Shown here one piece after another: positions 32,101 to 39,080 of a stretch of DNA of 64,000 bases (position 1 is its first letter; every line of letters begins with the position of its first letter). The notes under the pieces are model-generated. The model was not told where the DNA came from, did no database searches, and was given only the letters and a program-made list of their open reading frames with translations. The position numbers were made by a program, and so were the translations under genes. This DNA comes from an uncultured Bacilli bacterium (GTDB lineage Bacteria; Bacillota_I; Bacilli_A; RFN20; DUOF01): assembly GCA_934183255.1 (NCBI GenBank), contig CAKPSD010000001.1:682001-746000 (forward strand), in the 5' to 3' direction.

Positions 32101-35100
32101 CTATATAAAGAACCTTGAAGTGAAGATCCACTTGGGAACTCGCTTCCATCAGTAGCACCCTTTACTTTACTTACAGTATATGAACTTCCAGAAGTATAAT
32201 TTTTATCTCCTCTAACAGTATATTTATAAGCTATATCATCAGATGGATTTTTATTTTCCTCATCACAATTACTATAACCATTTGCTATTGTATATGGATA
32301 ATTAGAACTTGTATTATAGTAGCTATAAGCACAACCATACATCTTAGTTTGATTTTGTTCTACTTCTATATTAATATTAGCAGGAGTTATAAATAAATAA
32401 GCTCCTTCATTATTATTTCTACTATATTCAATATCATAGTTTTGTGAATCTAATGTTTTATATATAGAACATGCTGCTAAATTATTATTATTAGCCATAG
32501 ATGTACATGTATCTGATGAACCAGTAGGATTTAATAATCCTCTAGTATTTGTAATAGTACCTATATTGTTTACACCAATTTTATAATATCCTACTACTGT
32601 TCCACTTTCTCTAGAAGGTCTACCTTTAAAGCTATTAGCTATTGTATCATTATAATCTAGTCCTTCTACAGTAAATCCATAAGTATTTCCAAGTTCGTTT
32701 AATTCACTTCCACAGCCAGTTATTAAAGCTTCAGAATTAGATAAATTTCCAGTATACTCAGCATCTCCCATACATCTATCTAAATAAGAAATATAATCAC
32801 TGTAATTAGTTCCTAATCCATAACTATAGTAATAAGTTTCGCCATATTCCATAGTATAGCTTGTTAATTGAATACTAGTAACTTTTGGGTTAATAGTAAG
32901 TGTTCCACCTAAGTAAGTAAATTTGTAGTTTGCTTTAGCTGATTCATTAATGTCAGCATATACAAAATATGTACCTGCAGGAATTGCAAAACTATCACTA
33001 GTATTGGCATAAAAATTAGTGTCAGATTTAGAAATAGCTGGATGCATATAGAATTCAAGACCTACACTAGTCCATGTATCACCACGAGTAACTCCATAGT
33101 CATATGTAGTTGTATTTCTAGGATCATTAGTACATCTGGCCGCTACTTTGTTTTCATCATAGCAAACGAAGATATCGCCTTCTGAACTGCTTTGTCCATT
33201 GCTATCTCCATCATATATGTGGAATATACCATTTTTAGAATTGTAGGCTACACTATTGTTTACATAGCTACTACCACCATCATAATAATCATATCTATTT
33301 CCATATATAAATGTATATCTATTAGCATCAAATGAAATAACAATTTCTCTTTTAAATATTTCAAATAGCACTTTTGTTTTATCTGCATCATTACATTTTG
33401 AAGTATAGTTGTCTGAGTGACTAAAACAGCCATTCTTTCCATTAGGTCTATATTCATTGTTTGTATTTTGAATAGTAATTATTTCGCCAATTGTACTCAT
33501 ATCAAAATTAGCTTCATTACCTAAAGAAATATCATTACCAGTGGTATCCTTATAAGAATCTGGTGCTGAATCTTCAAAAATAAGATTATAGTTACGGCAT
33601 TTATTTTCTCCATTAGAAGTAGCATCGATTGTTCCACTTGTACCAATTGCAGTAGCGCATTCGCTTCTACCATTGATATTTAATCTAAAGCTAGTAGATG
33701 TGTTATCTATAGCATTAAATTTATACCATCCTACTTCATTATTTCCTTCTCTAGATAAAGTAGCTTTTCCAGCTTCATATTCACTTTCTCCATTAGTTCC
33801 TGAGCCAAATAATGTATATGTTTGATTTACTAAATGTCCAATTATAGTTATAGTTACTTTTCCTTCACTAACGCTTGTAATTGGATGATATGTTCCATAT
33901 GCATATACATATTTATCTGACCAGCTTGTATTAGAACTAGCTAAGTTAATATCTAGATAATAATAGTCGCCACTCTTAGAATAAACATTTATATATTTTC
34001 CATCGCTAGTTGTTAAACTATATTTTAATTCATATTTATATGTAACATCTGGAGATGCTTTTCTTCTATTATAGTAAATTGCAGTATCAGGAGACATACT
34101 ACTAGGAACATTGCTTCCTTGATAATTAGCAATTGATAATTCTGAATAAGAATAAGTTTCTATATCAGCTGTATACCCAGTAAATCCAGTATCGTTCTTT
34201 AAAACATTTGATGTGCATGATGTTACACCATTACATGTAACTGTCTCGCCATATACAACTAATTGCCATATTGGATCTAAATATGGTGTTTTTGCATATT
34301 CTTTACCTTGATTAACTCCAGGTTGAATAATCATATCATTAGCTTGGATATAGTAATAAGCTTCTTCAAAATTAATTACATAGTTTCTATTTTCGTTGTT
34401 AAGAGAGTGTCCTACAGTTGTTACACTAGTTCCATATATATTTCCATTAGTATTTATAACTAGTGCAGCAGTATCAGATATTCCTCCAACCCCATATAAA
34501 TCATAAGCATCAAACATAAATGTTTGTCCACTTACTGTACTATATTGACCAGCGTGGCCATGATTTGTACTTGCTCCACAAATATTAGGATCAGCAAACG
34601 CTCTGCTTGGGTTAGTATTCTTAATATTACATATCATGTATCTACCAACATTTTCTCCTATTTCTCTACGAAGTGTTCCAAGAATAATATTAGTTGGAGA
34701 AGTAACACTAGGAGATTCTGTAGTTGCATTTGTATCATAATAATACAACGCATTATTTCCTTGTAATCCTTCTATTGTATATCCATTTAAATATCCTGTA
34801 GAATTAATAGAATTAGCAAATGTTCCTTCATTATTCCAGTTATGGCTATTACTATCTTGTTCACCAAATAGTTTAGTACCACCATTAGCAGTAACATTAA
34901 GTGTTGATTGTTTAACTGTAAATTTAACTTTACTTTCTGTTAATGGTTCATCATTTAATTCAGGATCTTTATTTTGCTTTTGTTCCTTTCCTGTAACAAA
35001 TTCTGTGTAATTACTATCAACCGTTTTTGCTTGTGTTACTTGTCTAGTACCAACAATTTGTCCTGTGCCATATGTGTCATAAGAAGTCACATCATCAATT

Positions 35101-38100
35101 AAGAATTTAGGGTGTATTTTAACAACATAGTCTTGGTCACAAGTATAGTCAGTATTATTTTTACATGCTGCATTAGCATCTGCTTCAGTTTTGTTTATAG
35201 CCAAATCACCTAAAACAATGTCGTAATATCCTACATAGTTATTTTGAATGTTATCTATGCCATTATTATATTTATTATACCAGTCATTTTCTACTCTAGA
35301 TAGTTTCCCAGCAAAAGCATTACCATTCAATAATATATTTTTAATTTCATGAATATTGCTATCACCATATTCAGAAGAACGATCATTTACTCCGCCAGTA
35401 CAATATGCTAATTTGAAATATGTTTCTAAGAAATCTTTATCAAAGAATTGATTAGCTCTACTAAATGTATTTATATCTTTATTAATGTATACGCAATAAT
35501 CAAATGTTGGATCTGCTTGTCCATATACTTTTTCATTTGCAATTGGTTCGATTAGTAATGTTCTTGGGTTTACATAATATGTCATTTTTATTGTTAATGT
35601 ATTATTTGAGCCACCAGTCTTGTTATTCGCCCAGTTATCTGAAATAGTAACTATAAAGTTATGGTCTCTTGCTTTATTAAGTTGTATATTAGAGATGTTA
35701 GTAACTTCTTCATATGTTCCATCATCTAATTCTATTTTTAGTTTAATGCTATTGAAATAATTAGTCTTTCCTGTTTCTTCATACCATTGTTTTTCAGGAT
35801 CATTAGTGTATGTTGTATCATTATCAACAAAATGGTATGTTCCAGTCTCATTATTTGCCTCAACATTAACTCCTAGTAAATAACAATCAATTAATCTTCC
35901 TTTAAATTGTAATTTGTTACCAATTTCTAGCATACATGCACTATCATCATAAACGTTAGTCCATATATCATTGTTATCTTTATCTTTTCCTTGTGGTCTA
36001 AATTCAGGTAAGAATCCAGGTGCTGTATTATCTTCTACATTAACTGTTACAGTATATGCAGCAGCCATATGCCCTACATAATCTTCTACATCAAATACCA
36101 TATCAAAACTTCTAACTGTATCAATGTATTTATTTATTTCTTTAAAGCATGCCATGTTAACATCACTATTTTCACCAACACTACAAATAGTAGTGTCAGT
36201 TCCTACTTCTTTAAATGTTATTTTTATAAATCCAACATATGCTCCTGTATATGCGTATGCGCTATCTAATCCATTTACAAATGTTTTTTGAGCTCCATCA
36301 TTAGTAGAATAATTTAAATATGTATCAGCTTCTAAAATTGTATAGTTAGTTTCAAAAACTTGTGTTTTAGCCAAACTATTCTCAACATAAGTAATAATTC
36401 TATTACCACTTATAATATACGAGGAACCATCAATAGTAAATGTTCTACCATCATTAATAGTAATTGTTCCATTTAAATTCATTGGTTTATCATTAGTATA
36501 ATTAATAGTATATTCAGTGCCATTTAAAGTAAATTTATTATCAACTATTTCAGCACTAGTTACAGGTATTACAAGTCCTCCTGTAAATGACGAAATATTA
36601 TTACTCAATATATAATCATGTAAATTTAATGTACCTATAACAGTTGTTGTATTACTTGTATTTCTATCGCTCTTTAATGTACTACTAGGATCAAAATACT
36701 TACCATCATCATCACCAGTAGATTTAACGGCATTTACATTTTTTGAATTTTCTATCGATCCAGATACAAATCTAATTAAATAACTTTCTATACTAGTTTG
36801 ATCAGCAGCATTAATTTGTGCAATTCTAATTGCATCCTCATAATCAAAATATTTATTTCCTTTACTATTATAATAAATACTTGATTCATTAGGATTTGTA
36901 ATCAAATCAATTTCAGGCACTTGATTACGTCCACCACCTATAACATAATCATAAGAATATATAGTTGTAGAGGCTTTTTTATTAGTATTGTCAGCACCTG
37001 TGATGCCACTAGTAAGAACAGGAGTAGTTCTATCTATAACAGTTACATCTACATATGGGTTAATTAAGAAATTATCACTGTTAGTTGTTTCATCGATATC
37101 TTTTCCAGTATTATTTCCATATACATCTTCAACATAGAATCTATATCTTGCATTATCAGTAATAACTACCTCTAGTCTATTTTTATGTCCACTTACATTA
37201 TATTCTCTATTCAAATAACTATTTCCTTGAATATATAATGAGTTTTCACGTGAAACAATAGTTCCATCATTTGGTTTAGCAGCATCAGCTACTGAATAGC
37301 TATTTTTCCATTGTACTTTCCAATACCATGTTTCTGCTATTTCTGTGTTTTGTAAAGTTTCTTTCTTTATTTCTTCAAGATCATCACTAGGTGTGCAGTG
37401 AACTGTTGAATAATCGCAGAAAGATTTGCCGTTTTTTATTAAAACTTTAGAGAATGTTTCAAGTATAATTGTTGCTTGATCCTTTTGTAAATTAGCATAC
37501 ATAATTTCAATTAGTTCATCATAATGCAATTCTGCTATTTCTCCACCGAAGCCGCTATTATTGACAAGCTCAGTAACAGCTTTTAAAATAGTTAATTTAT
37601 CAGAATTAATGTAATCTATTAATAAGTTTCTTATTGATATATTTGTAATTCTAACTATATCATCATTATTTGAAGAAACTATATCAGTGTTACTAGTGCT
37701 TTCAGGGATTGAAGTGAAAGTATTTTCAAACAAGTCTTTAATATAGAAAACATAATTTCCTCTAGCATCTATCATTATTTCTAATTTATATGAATAATTT
37801 TCATCAATTGTAGTATTATTATATAATGATGCATCGCTACCAGTAGGAGCTGCTTCAAAGTAGAAATTATGATAATAATATTTAACAAATTTAGAACTAC
37901 CATTATTTTGGAATGTATTTATTGCATATATTGTACTATTTTTAATATTATCTTCTGCACTTACATCTGTTGTTGGGGCATGTGTATATGCAACTTCTTT
38001 TGGTATTTCAATATTTAATTTTCTTTCTTCATTGTAATTGCTTGAGTTATCATAATTAACGCATATTTCATTTGTAGCAGTTATATCATCACTAGCCATT

Positions 38101-38885
38101 TTTTTATGATCTGTTGGACAATTATTTGAATTTTTTTGAATCCAAGTAAATCCATCATTCACAGAATCGTTAAATTCACTTATTGGTTTAGAAACAACAA
38201 CATCAATATTGTAGTCTTCTGCTGGTTTTGCAATACCAGTAGCTAATTTATAATAGAATATATGAATTGTTTTAAGACCATATCCTGGAGTTCTTAAAGT
38301 ATAAGCGTATTTTAAATCATTGCCATCTTTACAGAACAAGCTAACATATGTCATAGAGGAATCATTTGCTTTTAATTGGTTAGATAGTGCATTAAAATTA
38401 GTAGCGCATCCATCTCCCATTACAAGCCCACTCTCTCCACTTCCTGCTTTATTAGTAGTATCATCGCTTGTCCACGCATCCCTGCCAGTTACATCATATA
38501 CATATGTATCATAGTCCATCGCAGTACCAGCAGATCCTGTGTATCCTTCTTCTGATACAGCAAAAGCATCATATATAGTTCCTTGTCCAGCAAAGAAATT
38601 TGTAATAGTAAAAGTAACAACATCCTTTTTAGCAATGCTGCTTCCTTGAACAAAATATCTTAATGAGCCACTAGCTTCATTTCTAATAGCCTCATAAGAA
38701 CTTCCTTTTGTGTTATTCCCTTTATAGTTGGAATCATGTATTTCTACATCAATAGCAGCTTCAGCAACACTATGACTAGCAAATACTCCTCCTAAAAAGA
38801 ACGCAAAAATAAAAGCAATACTGCAAGTTAAAAATTTCAGTATTCCTTTTTTCTTGCTGCAATATGATTTTTCTAAACAATTCAT
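23130..38885 (-). CDS. Giant membrane-anchored MBG-repeat surface protein, 5251 aa (gene 3)
   Basis: A longer paralogue of gene 2. The signal peptide spans residues 1-43 (hydrophobic core ILKFLTCSIAFIFAFFLGGV, cleavage near AEA/AID). Residues about 44-1100 are the N-terminal region. About 1117-4130 hold 12 MBG units whose openings match gene 2 one for one (KVYGQADPTF, TKMYGCAYSY, GFMYGNYTNN, TKMYGTSTD). About 4135-5220 hold the shared membrane-proximal region: HYFSRDNGASW, YYRDRKYAYLD, YEYGCTNCTAGY and TSVPGVYKIIYN. It ends with a transmembrane helix (VIMVTGLLISIIAACTYTFLI) and SKKRKHN, no LPXTG. Much of the extra length over gene 2 comes from at least six in-frame insert blocks rich in Y, N and G. 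Start 38885 (ATG) has AAAGAGG eight bases upstream; a TTG six codons earlier has no RBS. Probable role is adhesion or surface coat. Confidence 0.93.
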   Translation of the reverse strand: MNCLEKSYCSKKKGILKFLTCSIAFIFAFFLGGVFASHSVAEAAIDVEIHDSNYKGNNTKGSSYEAIRNEASGSLRYFVQGSSIAKKDVVTFTITNFFAGQGTIYDAFAVSEEGYTGSAGTAMDYDTYVYDVTGRDAWTSDDTTNKAGSGESGLVMGDGCATNFNALSNQLKANDSSMTYVSLFCKDGNDLKYAYTLRTPGYGLKTIHIFYYKLATGIAKPAEDYNIDVVVSKPISEFNDSVNDGFTWIQKNSNNCPTDHKKMASDDITATNEICVNYDNSSNYNEERKLNIEIPKEVAYTHAPTTDVSAEDNIKNSTIYAINTFQNNGSSKFVKYYYHNFYFEAAPTGSDASLYNNTTIDENYSYKLEIMIDARGNYVFYIKDLFENTFTSIPESTSNTDIVSSNNDDIVRITNISIRNLLIDYINSDKLTILKAVTELVNNSGFGGEIAELHYDELIEIMYANLQKDQATIILETFSKVLIKNGKSFCDYSTVHCTPSDDLEEIKKETLQNTEIAETWYWKVQWKNSYSVADAAKPNDGTIVSRENSLYIQGNSYLNREYNVSGHKNRLEVVITDNARYRFYVEDVYGNNTGKDIDETTNSDNFLINPYVDVTVIDRTTPVLTSGITGADNTNKKASTTIYSYDYVIGGGRNQVPEIDLITNPNESSIYYNSKGNKYFDYEDAIRIAQINAADQTSIESYLIRFVSGSIENSKNVNAVKSTGDDDGKYFDPSSTLKSDRNTSNTTTVIGTLNLHDYILSNNISSFTGGLVIPVTSAEIVDNKFTLNGTEYTINYTNDKPMNLNGTITINDGRTFTIDGSSYIISGNRIITYVENSLAKTQVFETNYTILEADTYLNYSTNDGAQKTFVNGLDSAYAYTGAYVGFIKITFKEVGTDTTICSVGENSDVNMACFKEINKYIDTVRSFDMVFDVEDYVGHMAAAYTVTVNVEDNTAPGFLPEFRPQGKDKDNNDIWTNVYDDSACMLEIGNKLQFKGRLIDCYLLGVNVEANNETGTYHFVDNDTTYTNDPEKQWYEETGKTNYFNSIKLKIELDDGTYEEVTNISNIQLNKARDHNFIVTISDNWANNKTGGSNNTLTIKMTYYVNPRTLLIEPIANEKVYGQADPTFDYCVYINKDINTFSRANQFFDKDFLETYFKLAYCTGGVNDRSSEYGDSNIHEIKNILLNGNAFAGKLSRVENDWYNKYNNGIDNIQNNYVGYYDIVLGDLAINKTEADANAACKNNTDYTCDQDYVVKIHPKFLIDDVTSYDTYGTGQIVGTRQVTQAKTVDSNYTEFVTGKEQKQNKDPELNDEPLTESKVKFTVKQSTLNVTANGGTKLFGEQDSNSHNWNNEGTFANSINSTGYLNGYTIEGLQGNNALYYYDTNATTESPSVTSPTNIILGTLRREIGENVGRYMICNIKNTNPSRAFADPNICGASTNHGHAGQYSTVSGQTFMFDAYDLYGVGGISDTAALVINTNGNIYGTSVTTVGHSLNNENRNYVINFEEAYYYIQANDMIIQPGVNQGKEYAKTPYLDPIWQLVVYGETVTCNGVTSCTSNVLKNDTGFTGYTADIETYSYSELSIANYQGSNVPSSMSPDTAIYYNRRKASPDVTYKYELKYSLTTSDGKYINVYSKSGDYYYLDINLASSNTSWSDKYVYAYGTYHPITSVSEGKVTITIIGHLVNQTYTLFGSGTNGESEYEAGKATLSREGNNEVGWYKFNAIDNTSTSFRLNINGRSECATAIGTSGTIDATSNGENKCRNYNLIFEDSAPDSYKDTTGNDISLGNEANFDMSTIGEIITIQNTNNEYRPNGKNGCFSHSDNYTSKCNDADKTKVLFEIFKREIVISFDANRYTFIYGNRYDYYDGGSSYVNNSVAYNSKNGIFHIYDGDSNGQSSSEGDIFVCYDENKVAARCTNDPRNTTTYDYGVTRGDTWTSVGLEFYMHPAISKSDTNFYANTSDSFAIPAGTYFVYADINESAKANYKFTYLGGTLTINPKVTSIQLTSYTMEYGETYYYSYGLGTNYSDYISYLDRCMGDAEYTGNLSNSEALITGCGSELNELGNTYGFTVEGLDYNDTIANSFKGRPSRESGTVVGYYKIGVNNIGTITNTRGLLNPTGSSDTCTSMANNNNLAACSIYKTLDSQNYDIEYSRNNNEGAYLFITPANINIEVEQNQTKMYGCAYSYYNTSSNYPYTIANGYSNCDEENKNPSDDIAYKYTVRGDKNYTSGSSYTVSKVKGATDGSEFPSGSSLQGSLYRVDYTTDYINYINMYNNSKNDIYQGQSVGTYIITLGDLNAKTNGTNKCDVFNNPAVDGTLPCRNFNLNYYGNSAANHYVDNDATKDATTLASGLENHENHVDHKYSTAGQILVSKLKTYNLNYVESATGNYYYINGKFVSSSEINTLTNYYVSVDSLTKYKLKDGYIYNGHLYKESATGTYYRDKNEFKLAADANIADTTLRYEQFSAITTEADKYEELASGQANLSSKVYVNINGKFVSLDSLNKYKLEESIYTRDDNAGTYVLVYSQTATSGLTRYALDINNMYVAAEGTTGAYVFINGSYVLKSTALEIISGSFSSTVSVNSAMVLTGQTVDSGIIVDGRFYGGSVDSTKHSSTSITDVAVANATLFTITRRDVHVHTEYNVKYVGNDDLTEIITCEQIFASYGLGSDYSVRSYCDDATTEVQLGKARYYAVDNSLAKYPWTEWVDKNNGAQITGDASQRIYNDIQFDVLTGMLQRKMATTDGKEDPVGKYVYNFANIKVTNNSLSGQNYKIYIETSTTWDKTYIKDNTGTATLNGEKYKLLSNYAERYSDSACSIRDDVNGYYISINGGTCANISFVNKNRTTDGNAVGSSIDFWYLGFYAIDGSEGREGQQKKWWTGTKDKVNKKSNNTNLFKIHYDKLKLGKNSDDTDLTASNGFIKIEDWDLSEGKEVYFEIVRKTIYLYAVDESKVYGTADKYENFRVAVCATNLGYTVDANGNVSCVETDSDYDSETNGLTAEHQSLFYRIDGNKKYMKQAEIKGASGYAFIGTSDTSMKIYFKRTAGENAGVYSITACSTQEGIDDCSDPAQEEQAGGNRVSIGDDYRIVEIAGTLTIETRKITIVPDENQGFMYGNYTNNGSIPSITYKEYFGYGEDGTNKSQGLVNSGNSDTDSNVATCLINVSGESVVCINDNQNNDVAVSDYVYLHQSEYGASSTKKGSYTASTIAGWSNTCTDSNGENCRYMNINNVYKDYYSDPDETNFNNRVESSGGTNPSLSPDNGYRYALNRICGSTTDLRYGRDVCNYEIVAGELQENSVWEQKAINEYVRMVFTNLYTKESDGTWKLYEGVTMTVDGVQKDNVKDFSNLNYTNLYLKVGNRYYPVTAENRYGYAYEVATLAHKASYVKSSDNYYKITEEYRYSDSTCSTPSVTGNYLKTGAGCIEIVDGTNTYKLSKNKAQKNNGEFLKITSSNSDNSSYAYNYTIEKFVEGRVYTVGEATLEVTPLVDQYKIYGEADPEIKFNVTTTYTVKSDHLVPFSNIKTIDGQALATGFQRYDANYTVNASGLYVKVLAGQVVVLNGYAYMENMEEVATGASTLNYGKNYAAIKHDKAESTVANSTTGAIHYDAYTRYNDNITVSRILIGNLYVEGHNQNVGVRRILNGFVVANNTLGNKNYLLPIGNVNGGATETGATNDVEGTVKFTIIPRPMYIEINNVTKMYGTSTDILSCDEGVTDCTPNGLSNNQQYLAYNYVINETKDGRSNLTATALGSVANVYNPGDLMGINLPTVKSSARENYGDITSFTTDRFYVGSNVEGGERQGGTTIVGTTQDRNDLQIIVERGNYNTSRNTATCYVNGEGYLMLTGKGCEDVGIYYLNFKGTHQKSSSFANGSYEKSVETYYHNDYWGYNPNYYMIIENTIDTSIDVDLNKTTSDANSYNILQDTQKKGATLEITKKPIEIVIETFSARGGTSTTEVNRVSTAVGNRYSGTLGEVYNIEQGTDVPNIPMISNSATHTTYQNITWYMHPNQVRTKDNIFGHAAYYQTLIAEVSGQTIEETVQKYVLSTSDYTKLVYHNNGVAANGSNNANSGPNVFDTSVAGYYAITRNINELYIRYDNGKGGSMTYDGDNSQYESNNYTTTFVNGILKIDNDKTAPVIFAGSEYYTIEANNGTLTNMDDLSEDTILAYLNALKNNKCKAYTGIQDENGSFNFGDCDSTLFATAIKITGGKFKLNNYEWTISGSSIQRDGGNVSIPITNGQFTMADLSGTNRTYTIAKNGENPVLVLLKGTSTDASAIEISTAEKLMQWFNIRSHDPSIMRAGVEQAKRYNARYYFAIDEKFNQRVTGDYTIYIYAADNAGNISRATTVTLRIQDTTTPEVGNLNLYSGKVTCDYNSNDCQKEENWKVAETIWIPTNAVNEYNLTFITDTGLYNYGGNTVSPQGEFYRIVAGTDARAIKHLNWSNSKDGIYMTITENSKYNDENNTNYSKDNTINYLNLDGYVKLTRNGDNYSIGITSTSGKYGANSYILLGSVVNINNITHYYKQDIYFFPTDPTKETKTDETGYPAGTIIYVRINGNYVELSSLVRYSFDANTYTKAVNGDYIFVGELKDVSGLQRYNSNLIWDASGSYIKLDQWDHYFSRDNGASWIKYDRETTTGYIALGEDGKRLITIKAVDTGVEFTLADSTNTVNGTPKNYFDSSYYYDLPAHEEGKRGTWNDPGSHVVSEDFKEYSVRSDHYNVSDWAADAGVDGYYRDRKYAYLDTQQPILELDGHLVKVYEYGCTNCTAGYDENYGKVIDSYFTPIANFKRYSDEAGTTRSDTGAYILVYKKNANRLDTPIAVEILNSKRLYNESSTKTTAATCTGASDKWVNGKCYEQNNSGTHVYLGIQLDNEDNLTVDTLITGKISTKIGSDTTLAVLENNGTANKESTNATLDNSNSDVEKIIRNTAYELSGVSGENIMAGTSNSEQEFDASDYKHKNVVIYLAESSPIAGLKSILTGDIFGTLKNSVAAYDTTYYYKYVISATADDAWTIQGWYSTDGGEDSYFTTLIPGLNLGAFTTLQAAINKIVVNNLTGKNYAGKNLTFSINYTSTDMAGNVSKSSVRGAILSDFLSTVVFTRGEYDETTSQYLSSYTLDVGQNTNALSVMGKFNVTTTKSSSYDKYIIQTVYYNDKLIASEQKYDENYLSKLDTSVPGVYKIIYNTKVMDNGSAVYSKPFELIVNVKPTVASINNKNINYKQVIMVTGLLISIIAACTYTFLISKKRKHN
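24571..24610 (-). other. CxxC motif in the membrane-proximal region of gene 3
   Basis: YEYGCTNCTAGYDENY corresponds to YEFGCSFCTQGYVERY in gene 2. Position, spacing and flanking YE.G and C..GY are kept. Confidence 0.6.
25060..25460 (-). repeat. Insert block in gene 3: RY / GxY type
   Basis: Gene 2 runs almost directly from GIYLTITGGS to QWNHYFSRDGG, whereas gene 3 runs from GIYMTITENS to QWDHYFSRDNG with more than 100 additional residues. These include NLDGYVKLTRNGDNY, INGNYVELSSLVRYS, VNGDYIFVGELKD, VSGLQRYNSN and ASGSYIKLDQ. The reading frame is intact on both sides. Confidence 0.7.
28225..28345 (-). repeat. Insert block in gene 3, unit 10
   Basis: Between VTTTYTVKSDH and VVVLNGYAYMEN, gene 3 carries extra residues including TGFQRYDANYTVNASGLYV. 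The matching gene 2 stretch (VTTTYKVTHTH to IITINGFAYDEN) lacks the RY/GxY phrase. Confidence 0.55.
28515..28990 (-). repeat. Large insert block in gene 3, splitting MBG unit 9
   Basis: Gene 2 reads GEYIITQGDIESETGNYSI then SFVDGIVYTI. Gene 3 reads NYEIVAGELQENS, then about 150 extra residues, then AYNYTIEKFVEGRVYTV. The extra block contains YTNLYLKVGNRYYPVTAENR, SDNYYKITEEYRY, VTGNYLKTG and NNGEFLKITSS. It falls between the penultimate and last strands of the unit. Confidence 0.7.
30330..30545 (-). repeat. Insert block in gene 3, unit 7
   Basis: About 60 residues with ATLNGEKYKLLSNYAERYS and VNGYYISINGGTC lie between the NYKIYIE strand and FEIVRKTIYL. Gene 2 goes from NYRPIYYNEGG to FEIVLRKIKI without this text. 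Confidence 0.6.
31050..31790 (-). repeat. Largest insert block in gene 3, between MBG units 6 and 7
   Basis: About 240 residues separate the CRNFNLNYYG strand from FTITRRDVHVHTEYN. The same two landmarks in gene 2 (CKNYVIDYNG and FNIIQRDVYVYTEYN) are about 20 residues apart. The block is made of repeated phrases: ESATGNYYYINGKFVSSS, VSVDSLTKYKLKDGY, ESATGTYYRDKNEF, VNINGKFVSLDSLNKYKL, DNAGTYVLVY, GLTRYALD and TTGAYVFINGSYVL. Confidence 0.75.
36340..36600 (-). repeat. Insert block in gene 3: NxFTLNGxxYxI type
   Basis: The residues IVDNKFTLNGTEYTINY, NDGRTFTIDGSSYIISG and ILEADTYLNYS form a block with no counterpart in the aligned region of gene 2. It is the same phrase family found repeatedly in gene 4. 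Confidence 0.65.
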
Positions 38886-38893
38886 AAATTTCG

Positions 38894-38900
38894 CCTCTTT
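38894..38900 (-). promoter_or_regulatory. RBS deciding the start of gene 3
   Basis: AAAGAGG ends eight bases before ATG 38885. The alternative TTG at 38903 has no purine-rich site upstream. Confidence 0.75.
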
Positions 38901-38914
38901 CAAAAATTATCAAA

Positions 38915-38946
38915 TTTATACAAAATCTGACATCTTAATTTTACAA
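38915..38946 (-). promoter_or_regulatory. Weak candidate promoter of gene 3
   Basis: TATAAA (38920-38915) lies 20 bases after TTGTAA (38946-38941) on the minus strand. The spacer is longer than ideal. A promoter is expected because a terminator ends gene 4 upstream. The rest of the 195-bp gap (38886-39080) holds only AT-rich sequence and that terminator. Confidence 0.3.
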
Positions 38947-39029
38947 CAAATAATCTAGTCGTAGAATGTTTTTGCAAAAGTTTTTTATTAAAATTAAAAT
39001 TATGTGGAAAAAGACTTTTTTTATATAAT

Positions 39030-39079
39030 AAAAAAGCTTTAGATTTGTGACTTTTTTTCACTTTTCTAAAGCTCTTTTT
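39030..39079 (-). terminator. Rho-independent terminator of gene 4
   Basis: The inverted repeat AGCTTTAGA (39035-39043) / TCTAAAGCT (39065-39073), extended by A/T pairs with one bulged base, starts one base after the TAA of gene 4. The loop holds a small inner GTGA/TCAC hairpin. The RNA ends in UUUUUUA on the minus strand. Confidence 0.85.
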
Positions 39080-39080
39080 A

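Larger units (their letters stand above)
26480..35560 (-). repeat. Twelve MBG units in gene 3, several split by inserts
   Basis: Openings on the minus strand lie near 35535 (KVYGQADPTF), 34870 (TKLFGEQDSN), 34290 (KEYAKTPYLDP), 33300 (TFIYGNRYDYY), 32845 (TMEYGETYYY), 32340 (TKMYGCAYSY), 30950 (VKYVGNDDL), 30030 (SKVYGTADKY), 29545 (GFMYGNYTNN), 28415 (YKIYGEADPE), 27790 (TKMYGTSTD) and 26960 (GTLGEVYNIEQ). Each pairs with the same-ranked unit of gene 2. Confidence 0.85.

Noticed and set aside
38901..38903. TTG as start of gene 3
   Set aside because: No Shine-Dalgarno before it, while ATG 38885 has one at good spacing and leads straight into the signal peptide.
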